Assembly (NCBI RefSeq): GCF_964332355.1
Contig: NZ_OZ201293.1
Location: 3,100,001 to 3,164,000 of the forward strand
Reading direction: 5' to 3'
Length of the DNA: 64,000 bases
Source: Imbroritus primus
GTDB taxonomy: Bacteria > Pseudomonadota > Gammaproteobacteria > Burkholderiales > Burkholderiaceae
Each line of letters opens with the position of its first letter. Within the stretch, counting starts at the first letter, position 1. This document shows, in pieces, positions 41,785 to 54,350 of the stretch. Below the pieces are notes generated by a model. That model was not told where the DNA came from and ran no database searches. It saw only the letters and a list, made by a program, of their open reading frames with translations. The translations under genes and the position numbers were made by a program.

Positions 41785-43893
41785 TCAGGCTTCGCTGGCG
41801 CGCGGCGCGCCGCCGCCCAGCAGGGCCTTGAGATTGGCCAGCCGGTCCTTGGCGCTCATCGCGGGCGTAGCATCGACCGGCGCCACATCCTGCTCGAGTT
41901 TCATCTCGGCGATAAAGCGCGACGGTTCGCATGACACGGTCTCGCGCGCCCGCTTGCGCTTCTTGCACCAGCTCACATGCAGGCTGCGCTGCGCGCGCGT
42001 GATGCCGACATACATGAGACGGCGCTCCTCCTCGATTTTCTCGTCCGTCAGTTCGTCCTCTTCGCGGGCGTGGGGCAGGATGCCCTCTTCCACGCCAACC
42101 AGAAAGACATGCGGATACTCGAGTCCCTTCGAGGCATGCAAGGTGGACAGGCGCACGGCGTCGGGATCTTCCTCGCGGCCTTCGAGCATGCTCATGAGCG
42201 CGACCGTCTGCGTCAGTTCCAGCAGGTTCTTGCCCGTGTCGCCCAGCCCGTCGGCGGTATCGAAGCCGGTTGCCTCGGCGTCCGGATCGTCGCTCTCGGG
42301 CTTGGTACCCTTGCGTTTGAGCCAGTCGAGGAATTCCAGCACATTGGTCCACTTGCTCTGGGCCTGGCGTTCGTCGTAAGTGTCGTACAGGTAGGCTTCG
42401 TAGTGGATGCCTTCCATCAGATCGTCAAGCACCACGGTCGCGGGCTCCTTGCCGGCCCGGTCGGCCAGCCGCACGATCGATTCGCAGAACACGCGCAGCG
42501 GCTCCAGCTGGCGCGGCTGCAGGCGGGCTTCGATGCCGCCCATCATGGCTGCCTCGAACAGCGAGACCTTGGCCTGGCCGGCGAAGGTGCCGAGCGTTTC
42601 CAGCGTGCTGTTGCCGATGCCGCGACGTGGCGTGGTCACGGCGCGGATGAAGGCGGGATCGTCGTCGGCATTGGCGATCAGGCGCAGGTAGGCGCACAGG
42701 TCCTTGATCTCGGCCTTGTCGAAAAAGCTCTGGCCGCCTGACAGCACGTAGGGAATGCGCTCGCGCCGCAGGATCTGCTCGAACAGCCGCGCCTGGAAAT
42801 TGCCGCGATAAAGAATCGCGTAGTCGCGGAACTGGGCGCGCCGCTCGAACTTGTGCGCGGACAGCCGGAACACCACGCCTTCGGCCTCGTGCTCTTCGTC
42901 GTTCATGCCGTGCACGGCCACCGCGTCGCCCATGCCGTGCTCGCTCCACAGCTTCTTGTCGAACAGCTTGGGATTGTTGGCGATGACCTGGTTGGCAGCC
43001 GTCAGGATGTTCACCGTAGAACGGTAATTCTGCTCCAGCTTGATGACCTTGAGATTGGGAAAATCGGTTTGCAGCAGGCTCAGGTTCTCCAGCGTGGCAC
43101 CGCGCCAGCCGTAGATGGCCTGGTCGTCGTCGCCGACCGCGGTAAAGGCAGGCGCGCGCAGGTGCGAGCCACCGGCCAGCAACTTGAGCAACTGGTACTG
43201 GCAGGCGTTGGTGTCCTGGTACTCGTCGACGAGGAAATAGCGCAGGCGGTTCTGCCAGCGCAGGCGCACAGTCTCGTCGCGCGCGAACAGCTCGGCCGGC
43301 AAGCGGATGAGGTCGTCGAAGTCGACAGCCTGGTAGGCATGCAGCGTGGCCACATAGTTGCGGTAGACGAGCGCCGCCTGGTGCGCATCGGCATCGCCGT
43401 TGGCGACGGCCTCGGCGATGGCGTCATCGGGCGTGACGAGACCGTTCTTCCACAGCGAGATGCGCGTCTGCACGCCACGGATCAGCCCCTTGTCGGTGGT
43501 CGCCAGCTGCTCCTGGATCAGCCCGAAGCAGTCGTCCGAATCCATGATCGAGAAGCGCGGCTTGAGGCCCACGTGCTCCGCCTCCGCGCGCAGGATCTGC
43601 ACACCCAGCGAGTGGAAGGTACACACCGTGATCTGCTTGACCGCAATCCGCTTGCCGTCGCGCGTCTTGCCCTCCATCAGCTTGGCAATGCGCTCCTGCA
43701 TCTCCTTGGCCGCCTTGTTGGTAAACGTGACGGCGGCAATATGGCGCGGCTCGAAACCCTTGTTCTCGATCAGGTGGGCGATCTTCTGCGTAATGACGCG
43801 CGTCTTGCCGGAACCGGCCCCGGCCAGAACGAGGCACGGGCCATCGAGATAGTGAACAGCTTCGGATTGGGCGGCATTCAGGCCAGCGGTCAT
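41785..43893 (-). CDS. rep: ATP-dependent DNA helicase Rep
   Basis: 702 residues, UvrD/Rep superfamily 1A. Walker A AGAGSGKT (24-31), TFTNKAAKEM (Ia), VDEYQDTN (II), GDDDQAIYGWRGA (III), LEQNYRST (IV), LSTLHASKGLEYPHVFLVG (V) and EERRLMYVGITRA (VI) are all present. It unwinds DNA 3' to 5' and helps forks pass protein blocks. It is longer than E. coli Rep by about 30 residues, in the C-terminus (VAPVDATPAMSAKDRLANLKALLGGG), which shows the Rep/PcrA style tail. Rep is preferred over UvrD from the overall sequence style. Confidence 0.92.
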   Translation of the reverse strand: MTAGLNAAQSEAVHYLDGPCLVLAGAGSGKTRVITQKIAHLIENKGFEPRHIAAVTFTNKAAKEMQERIAKLMEGKTRDGKRIAVKQITVCTFHSLGVQILRAEAEHVGLKPRFSIMDSDDCFGLIQEQLATTDKGLIRGVQTRISLWKNGLVTPDDAIAEAVANGDADAHQAALVYRNYVATLHAYQAVDFDDLIRLPAELFARDETVRLRWQNRLRYFLVDEYQDTNACQYQLLKLLAGGSHLRAPAFTAVGDDDQAIYGWRGATLENLSLLQTDFPNLKVIKLEQNYRSTVNILTAANQVIANNPKLFDKKLWSEHGMGDAVAVHGMNDEEHEAEGVVFRLSAHKFERRAQFRDYAILYRGNFQARLFEQILRRERIPYVLSGGQSFFDKAEIKDLCAYLRLIANADDDPAFIRAVTTPRRGIGNSTLETLGTFAGQAKVSLFEAAMMGGIEARLQPRQLEPLRVFCESIVRLADRAGKEPATVVLDDLMEGIHYEAYLYDTYDERQAQSKWTNVLEFLDWLKRKGTKPESDDPDAEATGFDTADGLGDTGKNLLELTQTVALMSMLEGREEDPDAVRLSTLHASKGLEYPHVFLVGVEEGILPHAREEDELTDEKIEEERRLMYVGITRAQRSLHVSWCKKRKRARETVSCEPSRFIAEMKLEQDVAPVDATPAMSAKDRLANLKALLGGGAPRASEA

Positions 43894-44094
43894 TGCAACA
43901 TCTGCGGTCGTGGTCGGCGGAGGCCGATGTTAACACGCGTGGCCTGGCCGCTTGGCGAAAAAACAGCCGAATGGAGCCGATGCCGGCTGGAGGATGCGTG
44001 CCAAGCGAACCCAGCCGCAGGTAACAGAGGGTAACCGTCGGAACTCCACGACAGCTCCGCTGCTCTCATGTGGGTACCCCCCATGGAGACGATC

Positions 44095-44304
44095 ATGAAA
44101 ACATTTGCGAAAGCTGCTGCAGTCCTCCTGGTCGCCGGAACCTTTGCGGGTTGTTCCGGCATGACCGAAAAGCAACGCAATACCGCTGTTGGCGCCGGTA
44201 TCGGTGCAGTCGGCGGCGCCCTCGTGACGGGTAGCGCAGCCGGTACCCTGGGCGGCGCCGCCCTTGGCGGTGTTGTGGGGAATGTGGCGACTGACAAGAA
44301 GTAA
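44095..44304 (+). CDS. Small glycine-zipper lipoprotein (OsmB-like)
   Basis: 69 residues: lipoprotein signal ending FAGC (residue 19), then TEKQRNTAVGAGIGAVGGAL with repeated GxxxG up to GGAALGGVVGNVATDKK, a glycine-zipper able to insert in a membrane. ATG at 44095 is the first that begins a normal signal (KTFAKAAAVLLVAG); GGAGACG lies before it. Role unknown; relatives are envelope stress proteins. Confidence 0.85.
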   Translation: MKTFAKAAAVLLVAGTFAGCSGMTEKQRNTAVGAGIGAVGGALVTGSAAGTLGGAALGGVVGNVATDKK

Positions 44305-44502
44305 GTCCCCGCAAACCTGACTCCGCTGGCAGTGGACGCTGCCGGCGGCGTTGTCATTTTCGCAGCCGTCGCGCGCTCCGCGGTCGCTGTTGACCCGTCT
44401 GCGCATGCTGCGTGTGATGTCTTCTGCATCACCGTCTCTCACACTGGAATGCCGTCGCGTAGGGCCTGCCGTACCAGCGGTCTGAGCCAGACTGCACGCC
44501 GT

Positions 44503-44531
44503 TTGACAAACCCCAGCCACTCCCGTACATT
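44503..44531 (+). promoter_or_regulatory. Promoter of the gcv operon
   Basis: Exact -35 TTGACA (44503-44508), 17-bp spacer, -10 TACATT (44526-44531), placing the start of transcription just before the glycine riboswitch. Confidence 0.7.
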
Positions 44532-44540
44532 TCGCCCATC

Positions 44541-44756
44541 CGGCCAGGAGAGCGCGTCCAACGCACAACGGACGCCGCCGAAGGGGATCACCCATAAACT
44601 CTCAGGCATCAAGGACTGATCGGATCGAACCTTAACCGGTTCGCACTCTGGAGAGCGGCAGCATCGACTGCCCACCGAAGGGGCCCCAGACCGCGCAGCG
44701 TGTCCACCACGCGCCGGCCTGCAATCTCTCAGGTACCGAGGACAGAGGGGTAGCCT
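44541..44756 (+). ncRNA. Tandem glycine riboswitch controlling gcvTHP
   Basis: Two aptamers in series. The first has AGGAGAG (44546-44552), GCCGAAGGGG (44577-44585 region), ACTCTCAGGCA and AAGGACTGAT (44611-44620); the second has TGGAGAG (44649-44655), ACCGAAGGGG (44674-44683), TCTCTCAGGTACCGAGGACAGAGGGG (split here at 44725-44750). These are the conserved cores of the gcvT RNA element. Glycine binding normally turns on the downstream cleavage-system genes. It ends about 70 nt before the gcvT ATG. Confidence 0.95.
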
Positions 44757-44823
44757 TGCATGACTTCGCCCGCAAAGTGCGCGGCGCATGCAGGAATTCC
44801 CTTTTGGCTATCGGACTCCTGAG

Positions 44824-45966
44824 ATGACTTCTTCCGCCCCGCTCAAGCACACACCGCTCAACGCCACCCATCGCGCCCTCGGCGCCCGCATGGTCGATTT
44901 CGGCGGGTGGGACATGCCGGTCAACTATGGCTCCCAAATCGAAGAGCACCACGCCGTGCGCCAGGACGCCGGCATGTTCGACGTTTCGCACATGTGCGTG
45001 GTCGATCTTGAAGGCGCGAATACGCGCGCTTTCCTGCGCCAGCTGGTGGCCAACAATATCGACAAGCTGCAGACCCCGGGCAAGGCGCTCTATTCCTGCA
45101 TGCTGAATCCGCAGGGCGGCGTGATCGACGACCTGATCATTTATTTCTTCCGCGAAGACTGGTTCCGCGTGGTGGTCAATGCCGGCACCGCCGAGGGCGA
45201 CCTCGCCTGGATGCGCGAGCAGAATGCCGCCCTGGGTACCGGCGTGACCATCACGCCGCGCCGCGACGACAACGTGCCCGACGGCATCGCGCCGTTCGCC
45301 ATCATCGCGATCCAGGGCCCGAACGCCCGCGAGAAAGTCTGGGCGGCCTTCCCTGCCACGCGGGCGCCGAGCGAGGCGCTCAAGCCGTTCAACGCAGTCT
45401 TCGCGACCGAGCCGGGCATCGGCGAGATCATGGTGGCCCGCACCGGCTATACCGGCGAAGACGGTTTCGAACTGGTACTCCCTGCCAATGCGGCCGAACA
45501 GGCCTGGACCGCGCTCAAGGACCAGGGCGTGCGCCCGGCCGGCCTGGGCGCACGCGACACGCTGCGCCTCGAAGCGGGCATGAATCTGTACGGCCAGGAC
45601 ATGGATATCCACGTGTCGCCGCTCAACGCCGGTCTCAGCTGGACGGTGGACCTGCAGAGCGACCGCGACTTCATCGGCAAAGCCGCCCTGCAGGCCCAGG
45701 GCCAGACGCAGCAGTTCGTCGGCCTGATCCTGCGCGAGAAAGGCGGCGTGCTGCGCGCCCATCAGGTAGTGGCGACGCCCGCCGGCGATGGCGAGATCAC
45801 CAGCGGCACGTTCAGCCCGTCGATGCAGCAGTCGATCGCCTTTGCCCGCATCCCGACCGGCATCGCCGTCGGCAGCGACGTGCAGGTTGTCATCCGCGAC
45901 AAAAAACTGGCGGCCACAGTGGTTAAACTGCCATTTGTGCGCAATGGCAAGGCGCTCGTCAGCTGA
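44824..45966 (+). CDS. gcvT: GcvT, aminomethyltransferase (T-protein) of glycine cleavage
   Basis: 380 residues. LKHTPLNATHRALGARMVDFGGWDMPVNYGSQIEEHHAVRQ at the N-terminus and RTGYTGEDGFEL, GLGARDTLRLEAGMNLYGQDMD, IGKAAL later are T-protein signatures. It moves the methylene group from lipoyl-GcvH to tetrahydrofolate and frees ammonia. ATG 44824 fits family length, while the frame is open from 44788. First gene of the gcvT-H-P operon under the glycine riboswitch. Confidence 0.96.
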   Translation: MTSSAPLKHTPLNATHRALGARMVDFGGWDMPVNYGSQIEEHHAVRQDAGMFDVSHMCVVDLEGANTRAFLRQLVANNIDKLQTPGKALYSCMLNPQGGVIDDLIIYFFREDWFRVVVNAGTAEGDLAWMREQNAALGTGVTITPRRDDNVPDGIAPFAIIAIQGPNAREKVWAAFPATRAPSEALKPFNAVFATEPGIGEIMVARTGYTGEDGFELVLPANAAEQAWTALKDQGVRPAGLGARDTLRLEAGMNLYGQDMDIHVSPLNAGLSWTVDLQSDRDFIGKAALQAQGQTQQFVGLILREKGGVLRAHQVVATPAGDGEITSGTFSPSMQQSIAFARIPTGIAVGSDVQVVIRDKKLAATVVKLPFVRNGKALVS

Positions 45967-46020
45967 ACGATTTTTCGAACCGAATCATTTAAACGAACAT
46001 TCCTCTTTGGAGCACGCATC

Positions 46021-46401
46021 ATGACCCTCCCCGCCAACCTCAAGTACACCGAGTCGCACGAGTGGATCCGCACCGAAGCCGACGGCACGCTGACCATCGG
46101 CATTACGGACCACGCGCAGGAAGCGCTCGGTGACATCGTGTTTCTGGAACTGCCGGAAGTGGGCCGCGCCCTCAATGCCGGCGACGCCTGCGCTGTGGTC
46201 GAGTCGGTGAAGGCAGCCTCGGACATCTACGCGCCGGTGGCCGGAGAAGTCGTGGCGGTCAACGAAGACGCCGCCGGTTCGCCGGAAAGTGTCAACGCCA
46301 ACGCTTTCGACGCCTGGCTCTTCAAGCTCAAGCCGGCCAATGCCGACGATGTGAACGGCCTGATGTCGGCTGACGCCTACAAGGCCGCCATCGGCGGCTG
46401 A
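46021..46401 (+). CDS. gcvH: GcvH, lipoyl carrier protein of glycine cleavage
   Basis: 126 residues with the lipoylation lysine K64 in VVESVKAASDIYAPVAGEV and the usual N-terminal KYTESHEWI. It shuttles the aminomethyl intermediate between GcvP, GcvT and the lipoamide dehydrogenase (not in this window). TTGGAGCACGC supplies the ribosome site; 54 nt after gcvT. Confidence 0.97.
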   Translation: MTLPANLKYTESHEWIRTEADGTLTIGITDHAQEALGDIVFLELPEVGRALNAGDACAVVESVKAASDIYAPVAGEVVAVNEDAAGSPESVNANAFDAWLFKLKPANADDVNGLMSADAYKAAIGG

Positions 46402-46494
46402 CCCCTCCGGCGGGGCCCGCGCCCCGCCTGAAGGCGCCACTGAACGAACCACCGCACGAACGACCGCACCACTGCTGCTGACCGAGGTTTTGCC

Positions 46495-49413
<2,919 letters not shown>

Positions 49414-49423
49414 GGCGCGGCGG

Positions 49424-49508
49424 CAGCGGCCCGGACAACTGGACGGGCCGCTGTGGCATGCCGGTGTTCCCTTTAGCCGTCGTCGACAGCCGTCCGCGGC
49501 GGTTTTTT
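49424..49508 (+). terminator. Possible terminator region after gcvP
   Basis: Perfect 10-bp stem 49424-49433/49444-49453 with a 10-nt loop, but without an adjacent U-run; a short GC hairpin directly followed by TTTTTT ends at 49508. One of the two probably ends the gcv transcript. Confidence 0.45.
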
Positions 49509-49671
49509 ATGGCCGGAACCTGCGTGCACAGGCCAAGTCGTACTATCATTAGAATAAGAAGCACATTTACCATGCAGCCCCATCCGCGCCTTGACGCGCA
49601 GATGGGGCGCGCCGGGCAGATGCCCCGCCACCGGCGCTTCTCGCCCTACGCCACGACACCCGGAGACACCC

Positions 49672-51048
<1,377 letters not shown>

Positions 51049-51158
51049 GTGCAGGCGTGGTCGCAGGTGCCAGCCGATCATGGCACACGCAGGGTGCATG
51101 CCGGCACGTCTCGTGTTCGAGGCCGCGCCGTGCGGCCGCACGACGCTAAAGCAACGTC

Positions 51159-52286
51159 CTATGCGTCCGGCGTGCCAGCCCAGCGGCCACACATCTGGCG
51201 CACGACTTCTGGCAGGCTGCGCGAGCTCTCCTCCACGGCGCGGATCCATGCCGCATCTTCGCCACGGTTGCGCACGAGGGCGCTGAGGTCGCCCAGCGCG
51301 ACACCCGAACCAAGCGCCGCGGCATGCGGCGCGAGCACGTCGAGCGTGTGCAGCAGGTGCTCTGACAGCGCGAGGCGCATGCCCGTGGCCGGATCGACAT
51401 ACTCGCCATCCATCCCGAAACGGCAGGCCTCGAAACGGTTGAAGGTATAGACGAGGTAATCGTCCTCCTTCGGCACGAATGGCCGGTCCTGCAACAGGTA
51501 GCGGGCCAGTGCCTGCAGGAAGGCCGCGATGGCGGCTGCACGCTCGATGGTCAGCGGCGTATCCATGACGCGAATTTCAATCGTGCCGAACTCCGGCTTG
51601 GGCCGGATATCCCAGTAGAAATCCTTCATGCTGTCGATCACGCCGGTGCCGTGCATCTTGTTGAAGTAGGCGATGAAATCGTCCCACCGCAACAGGAACG
51701 GCGCCCGCCCGCTCATCGGAAACGCCGCCACGGAATTGAGCCGTGCCGAGAAGAAGCCAGTGTCCACGCCCTGCACGAACGGCGACGAGGCAGCCAGCGC
51801 GATGCAATGCGGAATGTAGCGCGACATGCAATGCAGCAGGTACAGCGCATCGTCCGCATTGGGACAACCGATATGCACATGCTGCCCGAACACGGTGAAC
51901 TGCTTGGCAAGGTAGCCATACAGACCGGAGATGTACTGGTAACGCGGCGAATCGGAGATATTGCGATCGCTCCACTGCTGGAACGGATGCGTACCGCCGC
52001 CGCTGATGCCAACGTTGAGCGTCTGCGCGGCGCGCACCATCAGGTCGCGCATCTCGGTGAGTTCGGCCAGCGCCTGGTCATGCGAATGGCAGATCCCGGT
52101 GCTGATCTCGATCATCGAATCGGTGATCTCGGGCTTGATGTCACCCGCGTGCTGCGCGCCCTTGAGCGCGCGCAGGAGGTCGGCCGAGAATGGCGCAAGG
52201 TCGTAGTCGTAGCAGTTGACCAGCTGCATCTCGAGTTCCACGCCGAAGGTCAGCGCCTCCGACTGGCTGAAAGCTTCCAGCGACAT
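51159..52286 (-). CDS. YbdK-family carboxylate-amine ligase (weak glutamate-cysteine ligase)
   Basis: 375 residues of the GCS2/YbdK family: FGVELEMQLVNCYDYDLAP, EITDSMIEISTGICHS, GGGTHPFQQWSDR, FGQHVHIGCPNADDAL, EFGTIEIRVMDTPLTIERAAAIAAF. In E. coli YbdK shows gamma-glutamylcysteine synthetase activity, though its natural substrate is uncertain. The ATG at 52286 overlaps the stop of the upstream ion exchanger by one base (TGATG), so the two are translated together. Confidence 0.9.
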   Translation of the reverse strand: MSLEAFSQSEALTFGVELEMQLVNCYDYDLAPFSADLLRALKGAQHAGDIKPEITDSMIEISTGICHSHDQALAELTEMRDLMVRAAQTLNVGISGGGTHPFQQWSDRNISDSPRYQYISGLYGYLAKQFTVFGQHVHIGCPNADDALYLLHCMSRYIPHCIALAASSPFVQGVDTGFFSARLNSVAAFPMSGRAPFLLRWDDFIAYFNKMHGTGVIDSMKDFYWDIRPKPEFGTIEIRVMDTPLTIERAAAIAAFLQALARYLLQDRPFVPKEDDYLVYTFNRFEACRFGMDGEYVDPATGMRLALSEHLLHTLDVLAPHAAALGSGVALGDLSALVRNRGEDAAWIRAVEESSRSLPEVVRQMCGRWAGTPDA

Positions 52287-53500
52287 CAGCTTCTCCCGTC
52301 CTGGATCCGCACCTCGCCCGCGAGGCGCAGGCCCCATGCCGTGAGCACCGGCCCCACCAGTTGCAGGATGGCGATGGCACACAGCAGAATCGCCTGCAAC
52401 GGTTCGCGCGCGGCCGGATAGAGTTGCGCCGCATCAGTCATCAACAGGAAGGCAAGACCCGACATCGGCGCGAGCGACAGGCCGAGTGCCATGCACTGGC
52501 GCAGGCTCAGGCCGCTGAAGGTCCCGAAGGCCATCACGCTGCCGAACTTCACCGCGAAGCGCACCGCGACAAGCATCACTGCCGCGAAGCCGCCAAGCAG
52601 CCAGTGCTCGAGTTTCAACGGCAGGCCCAGTGACACGATCATCACCACGATCAGCAGGCTGCCCGCGCTGCCATAGTGCGCCGGCCACACGCGCGCCTGC
52701 ACGTCGCGATTCTTGAACACCACGCCCGCCAGCAGCAAGGTCAGCGGAATCGACAGCCGGAACAGCTTGGTGAGCGCCAGGGTAAACAGCACGAGCCCGA
52801 CCAGCAGCAGGAAAGCGTAGTGATCATCTCCGGACATGCGGCGATACAGCCAGTGCCCGCCCACGCCCATGACCCAGGCCAGCGCCAGCGAACCGCACAA
52901 CAGGTAGACCGGATGCAGCAACGCCGCCCACACGTTGCCGTACACGCTATGCAATCCGCCCACGGCAATCTGCACAACGGCGGCGGCCAGAATGCTGTTG
53001 AGCGCGCTCATTGCCAGCAGGCGCTGCGTGACCTGCCCGTCGGCCCGCAATTCGTTCTTCAGTTGCAGCACGATGGTGGGCGAGGTACTGATGGCAATCC
53101 CGCCGGCGATCATCGCCACCGCCGGCGCCACGCCCATCAGCTGCAGCGACCACGCGACGATGCCACCGGTGAGCAGGCTTTCCACCGCGCTGGTGATCAC
53201 CAGCCCAGGGTTCGCACGCAACCAGCCAAGCGTCACGCGGTGCCCCAGCTCGAACAGCGCCAGCGCCAGCGCCATCTCGATCAGCCAGCGCGTCTGCTCA
53301 AGCAAGGGCGGCGCGATCACGTCGCGGCCGAAGAGCCCGCCCAGCAAACCGGCGAGCGCATATCCGACGATGCGTGGCAGGCCGAGGCGGCTGCGGCAGA
53401 TCTCACCGCATAGCCCGGCTCCGATCAGCGCAAGCCCCATCCAGAAGAGGCCGCCCGGCTGCAAGGGCAGGGAAGGAAAGAATGCGGACATGGTTTCCAT
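52286..53500 (-). CDS. CPA2-family cation/proton exchanger (Kef-like membrane domain)
   Basis: 404 residues, about 12-13 membrane segments: GLFWMGLALIGAGLCGEICRSRLGLPRIVGYALAGLLGG, LALFELGHRVTLGWLRAN, GGIAISTSPTIVLQLKNELRADGQVTQRLL, LLLAGVVFKNRDVQ. This is the Na+/H+ or K+/H+ exchanger domain of KefB/KefC-type proteins, without the C-terminal RCK (KTN) nucleotide-binding domain. ATG at 53500 or 53491. Translationally coupled to the YbdK-type ligase. Confidence 0.87.
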   Translation of the reverse strand: METMSAFFPSLPLQPGGLFWMGLALIGAGLCGEICRSRLGLPRIVGYALAGLLGGLFGRDVIAPPLLEQTRWLIEMALALALFELGHRVTLGWLRANPGLVITSAVESLLTGGIVAWSLQLMGVAPAVAMIAGGIAISTSPTIVLQLKNELRADGQVTQRLLAMSALNSILAAAVVQIAVGGLHSVYGNVWAALLHPVYLLCGSLALAWVMGVGGHWLYRRMSGDDHYAFLLLVGLVLFTLALTKLFRLSIPLTLLLAGVVFKNRDVQARVWPAHYGSAGSLLIVVMIVSLGLPLKLEHWLLGGFAAVMLVAVRFAVKFGSVMAFGTFSGLSLRQCMALGLSLAPMSGLAFLLMTDAAQLYPAAREPLQAILLCAIAILQLVGPVLTAWGLRLAGEVRIQDGRS

Positions 53501-53754
53501 GCGCCCTATGGTAACGCATGCGTCACCGCATGCCCGCGAGAAAGCTCACGTGTGGCGAGACACTTCGTCTTGATCCGCATGCCTGTAGACGAGATCGCTC
53601 GTCTGCATGGCCTCCTTGATCCACTGTCGCGCTTGTCTGTCGACTGCTGGCCCGCTCCTTGCCTCCCTACCAGGTATGCGGCCGGCAGCACTGTCTTTCC
53701 ACGGACGCTCCACGACCGCGCCAGAAGTTTTTACAACCATCGCAGGAGTTACCC

Positions 53755-54150
53755 ATGACACACACTCGACGGCTCAGCTTGATGGCAGCGCTACTGGCCA
53801 CCACCCCGATGGTCTGGGCCCAGGCTACCCCGGGCATGGCAACCGACCCCGCTGGCACGCGCCCGAACGCAATGCCCTCCTCCAGTCAGATGCAACCCAC
53901 GCCACCCGAAGACAGTCCGCGCACCGTCCCCGCCCCGACAATGCCCGCAACACCGGCGATACCGGCAACACCAGCGGTCGCGCCAGCCCCGACCCAGGTC
54001 GAGCCGCCCAAGGATCCGCTGGTGGAACGCCGCGAGCAGCGGCGCGAGGCCCGCCAGGAGTATCGTCAAACCAAGAAAGCCGCCAAGGCCGAGCGCAAGG
54101 CCGCCCGCAAGGCAGCGGACGCACAGGCGGAATCGGCGCTGCAGAAGTGA
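53755..54150 (+). CDS. Small exported Pro/Ala-rich protein with basic C-terminus
   Basis: 131 residues. Signal peptide TRRLSLMAALLATTPMVWAQA; the mature part is a disordered Pro/Thr/Ala stretch (PATPAIPATPAVAPAPTQ) followed by a highly charged, probably helical tail (RREQRREARQEYRQTKKAAKAERKAARKAA). CAGGAGTTACCC lies before the ATG at 53755. Role unknown; the tail could bind anionic envelope polymers or nucleic acid. A hairpin (GCCCGGGA 54172-54179 / TCCCGGGC 54191-54198) follows. Confidence 0.75.
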   Translation: MTHTRRLSLMAALLATTPMVWAQATPGMATDPAGTRPNAMPSSSQMQPTPPEDSPRTVPAPTMPATPAIPATPAVAPAPTQVEPPKDPLVERREQRREARQEYRQTKKAAKAERKAARKAADAQAESALQK

Positions 54151-54216
54151 GGTCACGCAGGTGATGTATCGGCCCGGGAACGATCTCCCGTCCCGGGCTT
54201 GATCGGAGGTCGCAAA

Positions 54217-54260
54217 AAACTGTGAACGAGGCCGCCGTGTGTGGCGTTTGTTCACAGTTT
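54217..54260. repeat. Long inverted repeat upstream of the ankyrin gene
   Basis: Perfect 11-bp arms AAACTGTGAAC (54217-54227) and GTTCACAGTTT (54250-54260), 22-nt centre that itself contains CGCC/GGCG. An A6 run at 54214-54219 would act as a U-run on the minus strand. It marks the edge of a lower-GC segment. Confidence 0.6.
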
Positions 54261-54350
54261 CAAGTCGGATTTAGGCGGACACTTTCGGCCGAGCACCTGG
54301 CGTGACCGGGTTGCCAACAAAAAAAGCCAACTGCCCATTATTCGATCGTC

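Noticed and set aside
53965..54000. Short PAIPATPA-type coding repeat as a CRISPR or tandem DNA repeat
   Set aside because: It is a short, irregular proline/alanine/threonine codon repeat within a coding region, without spacers.
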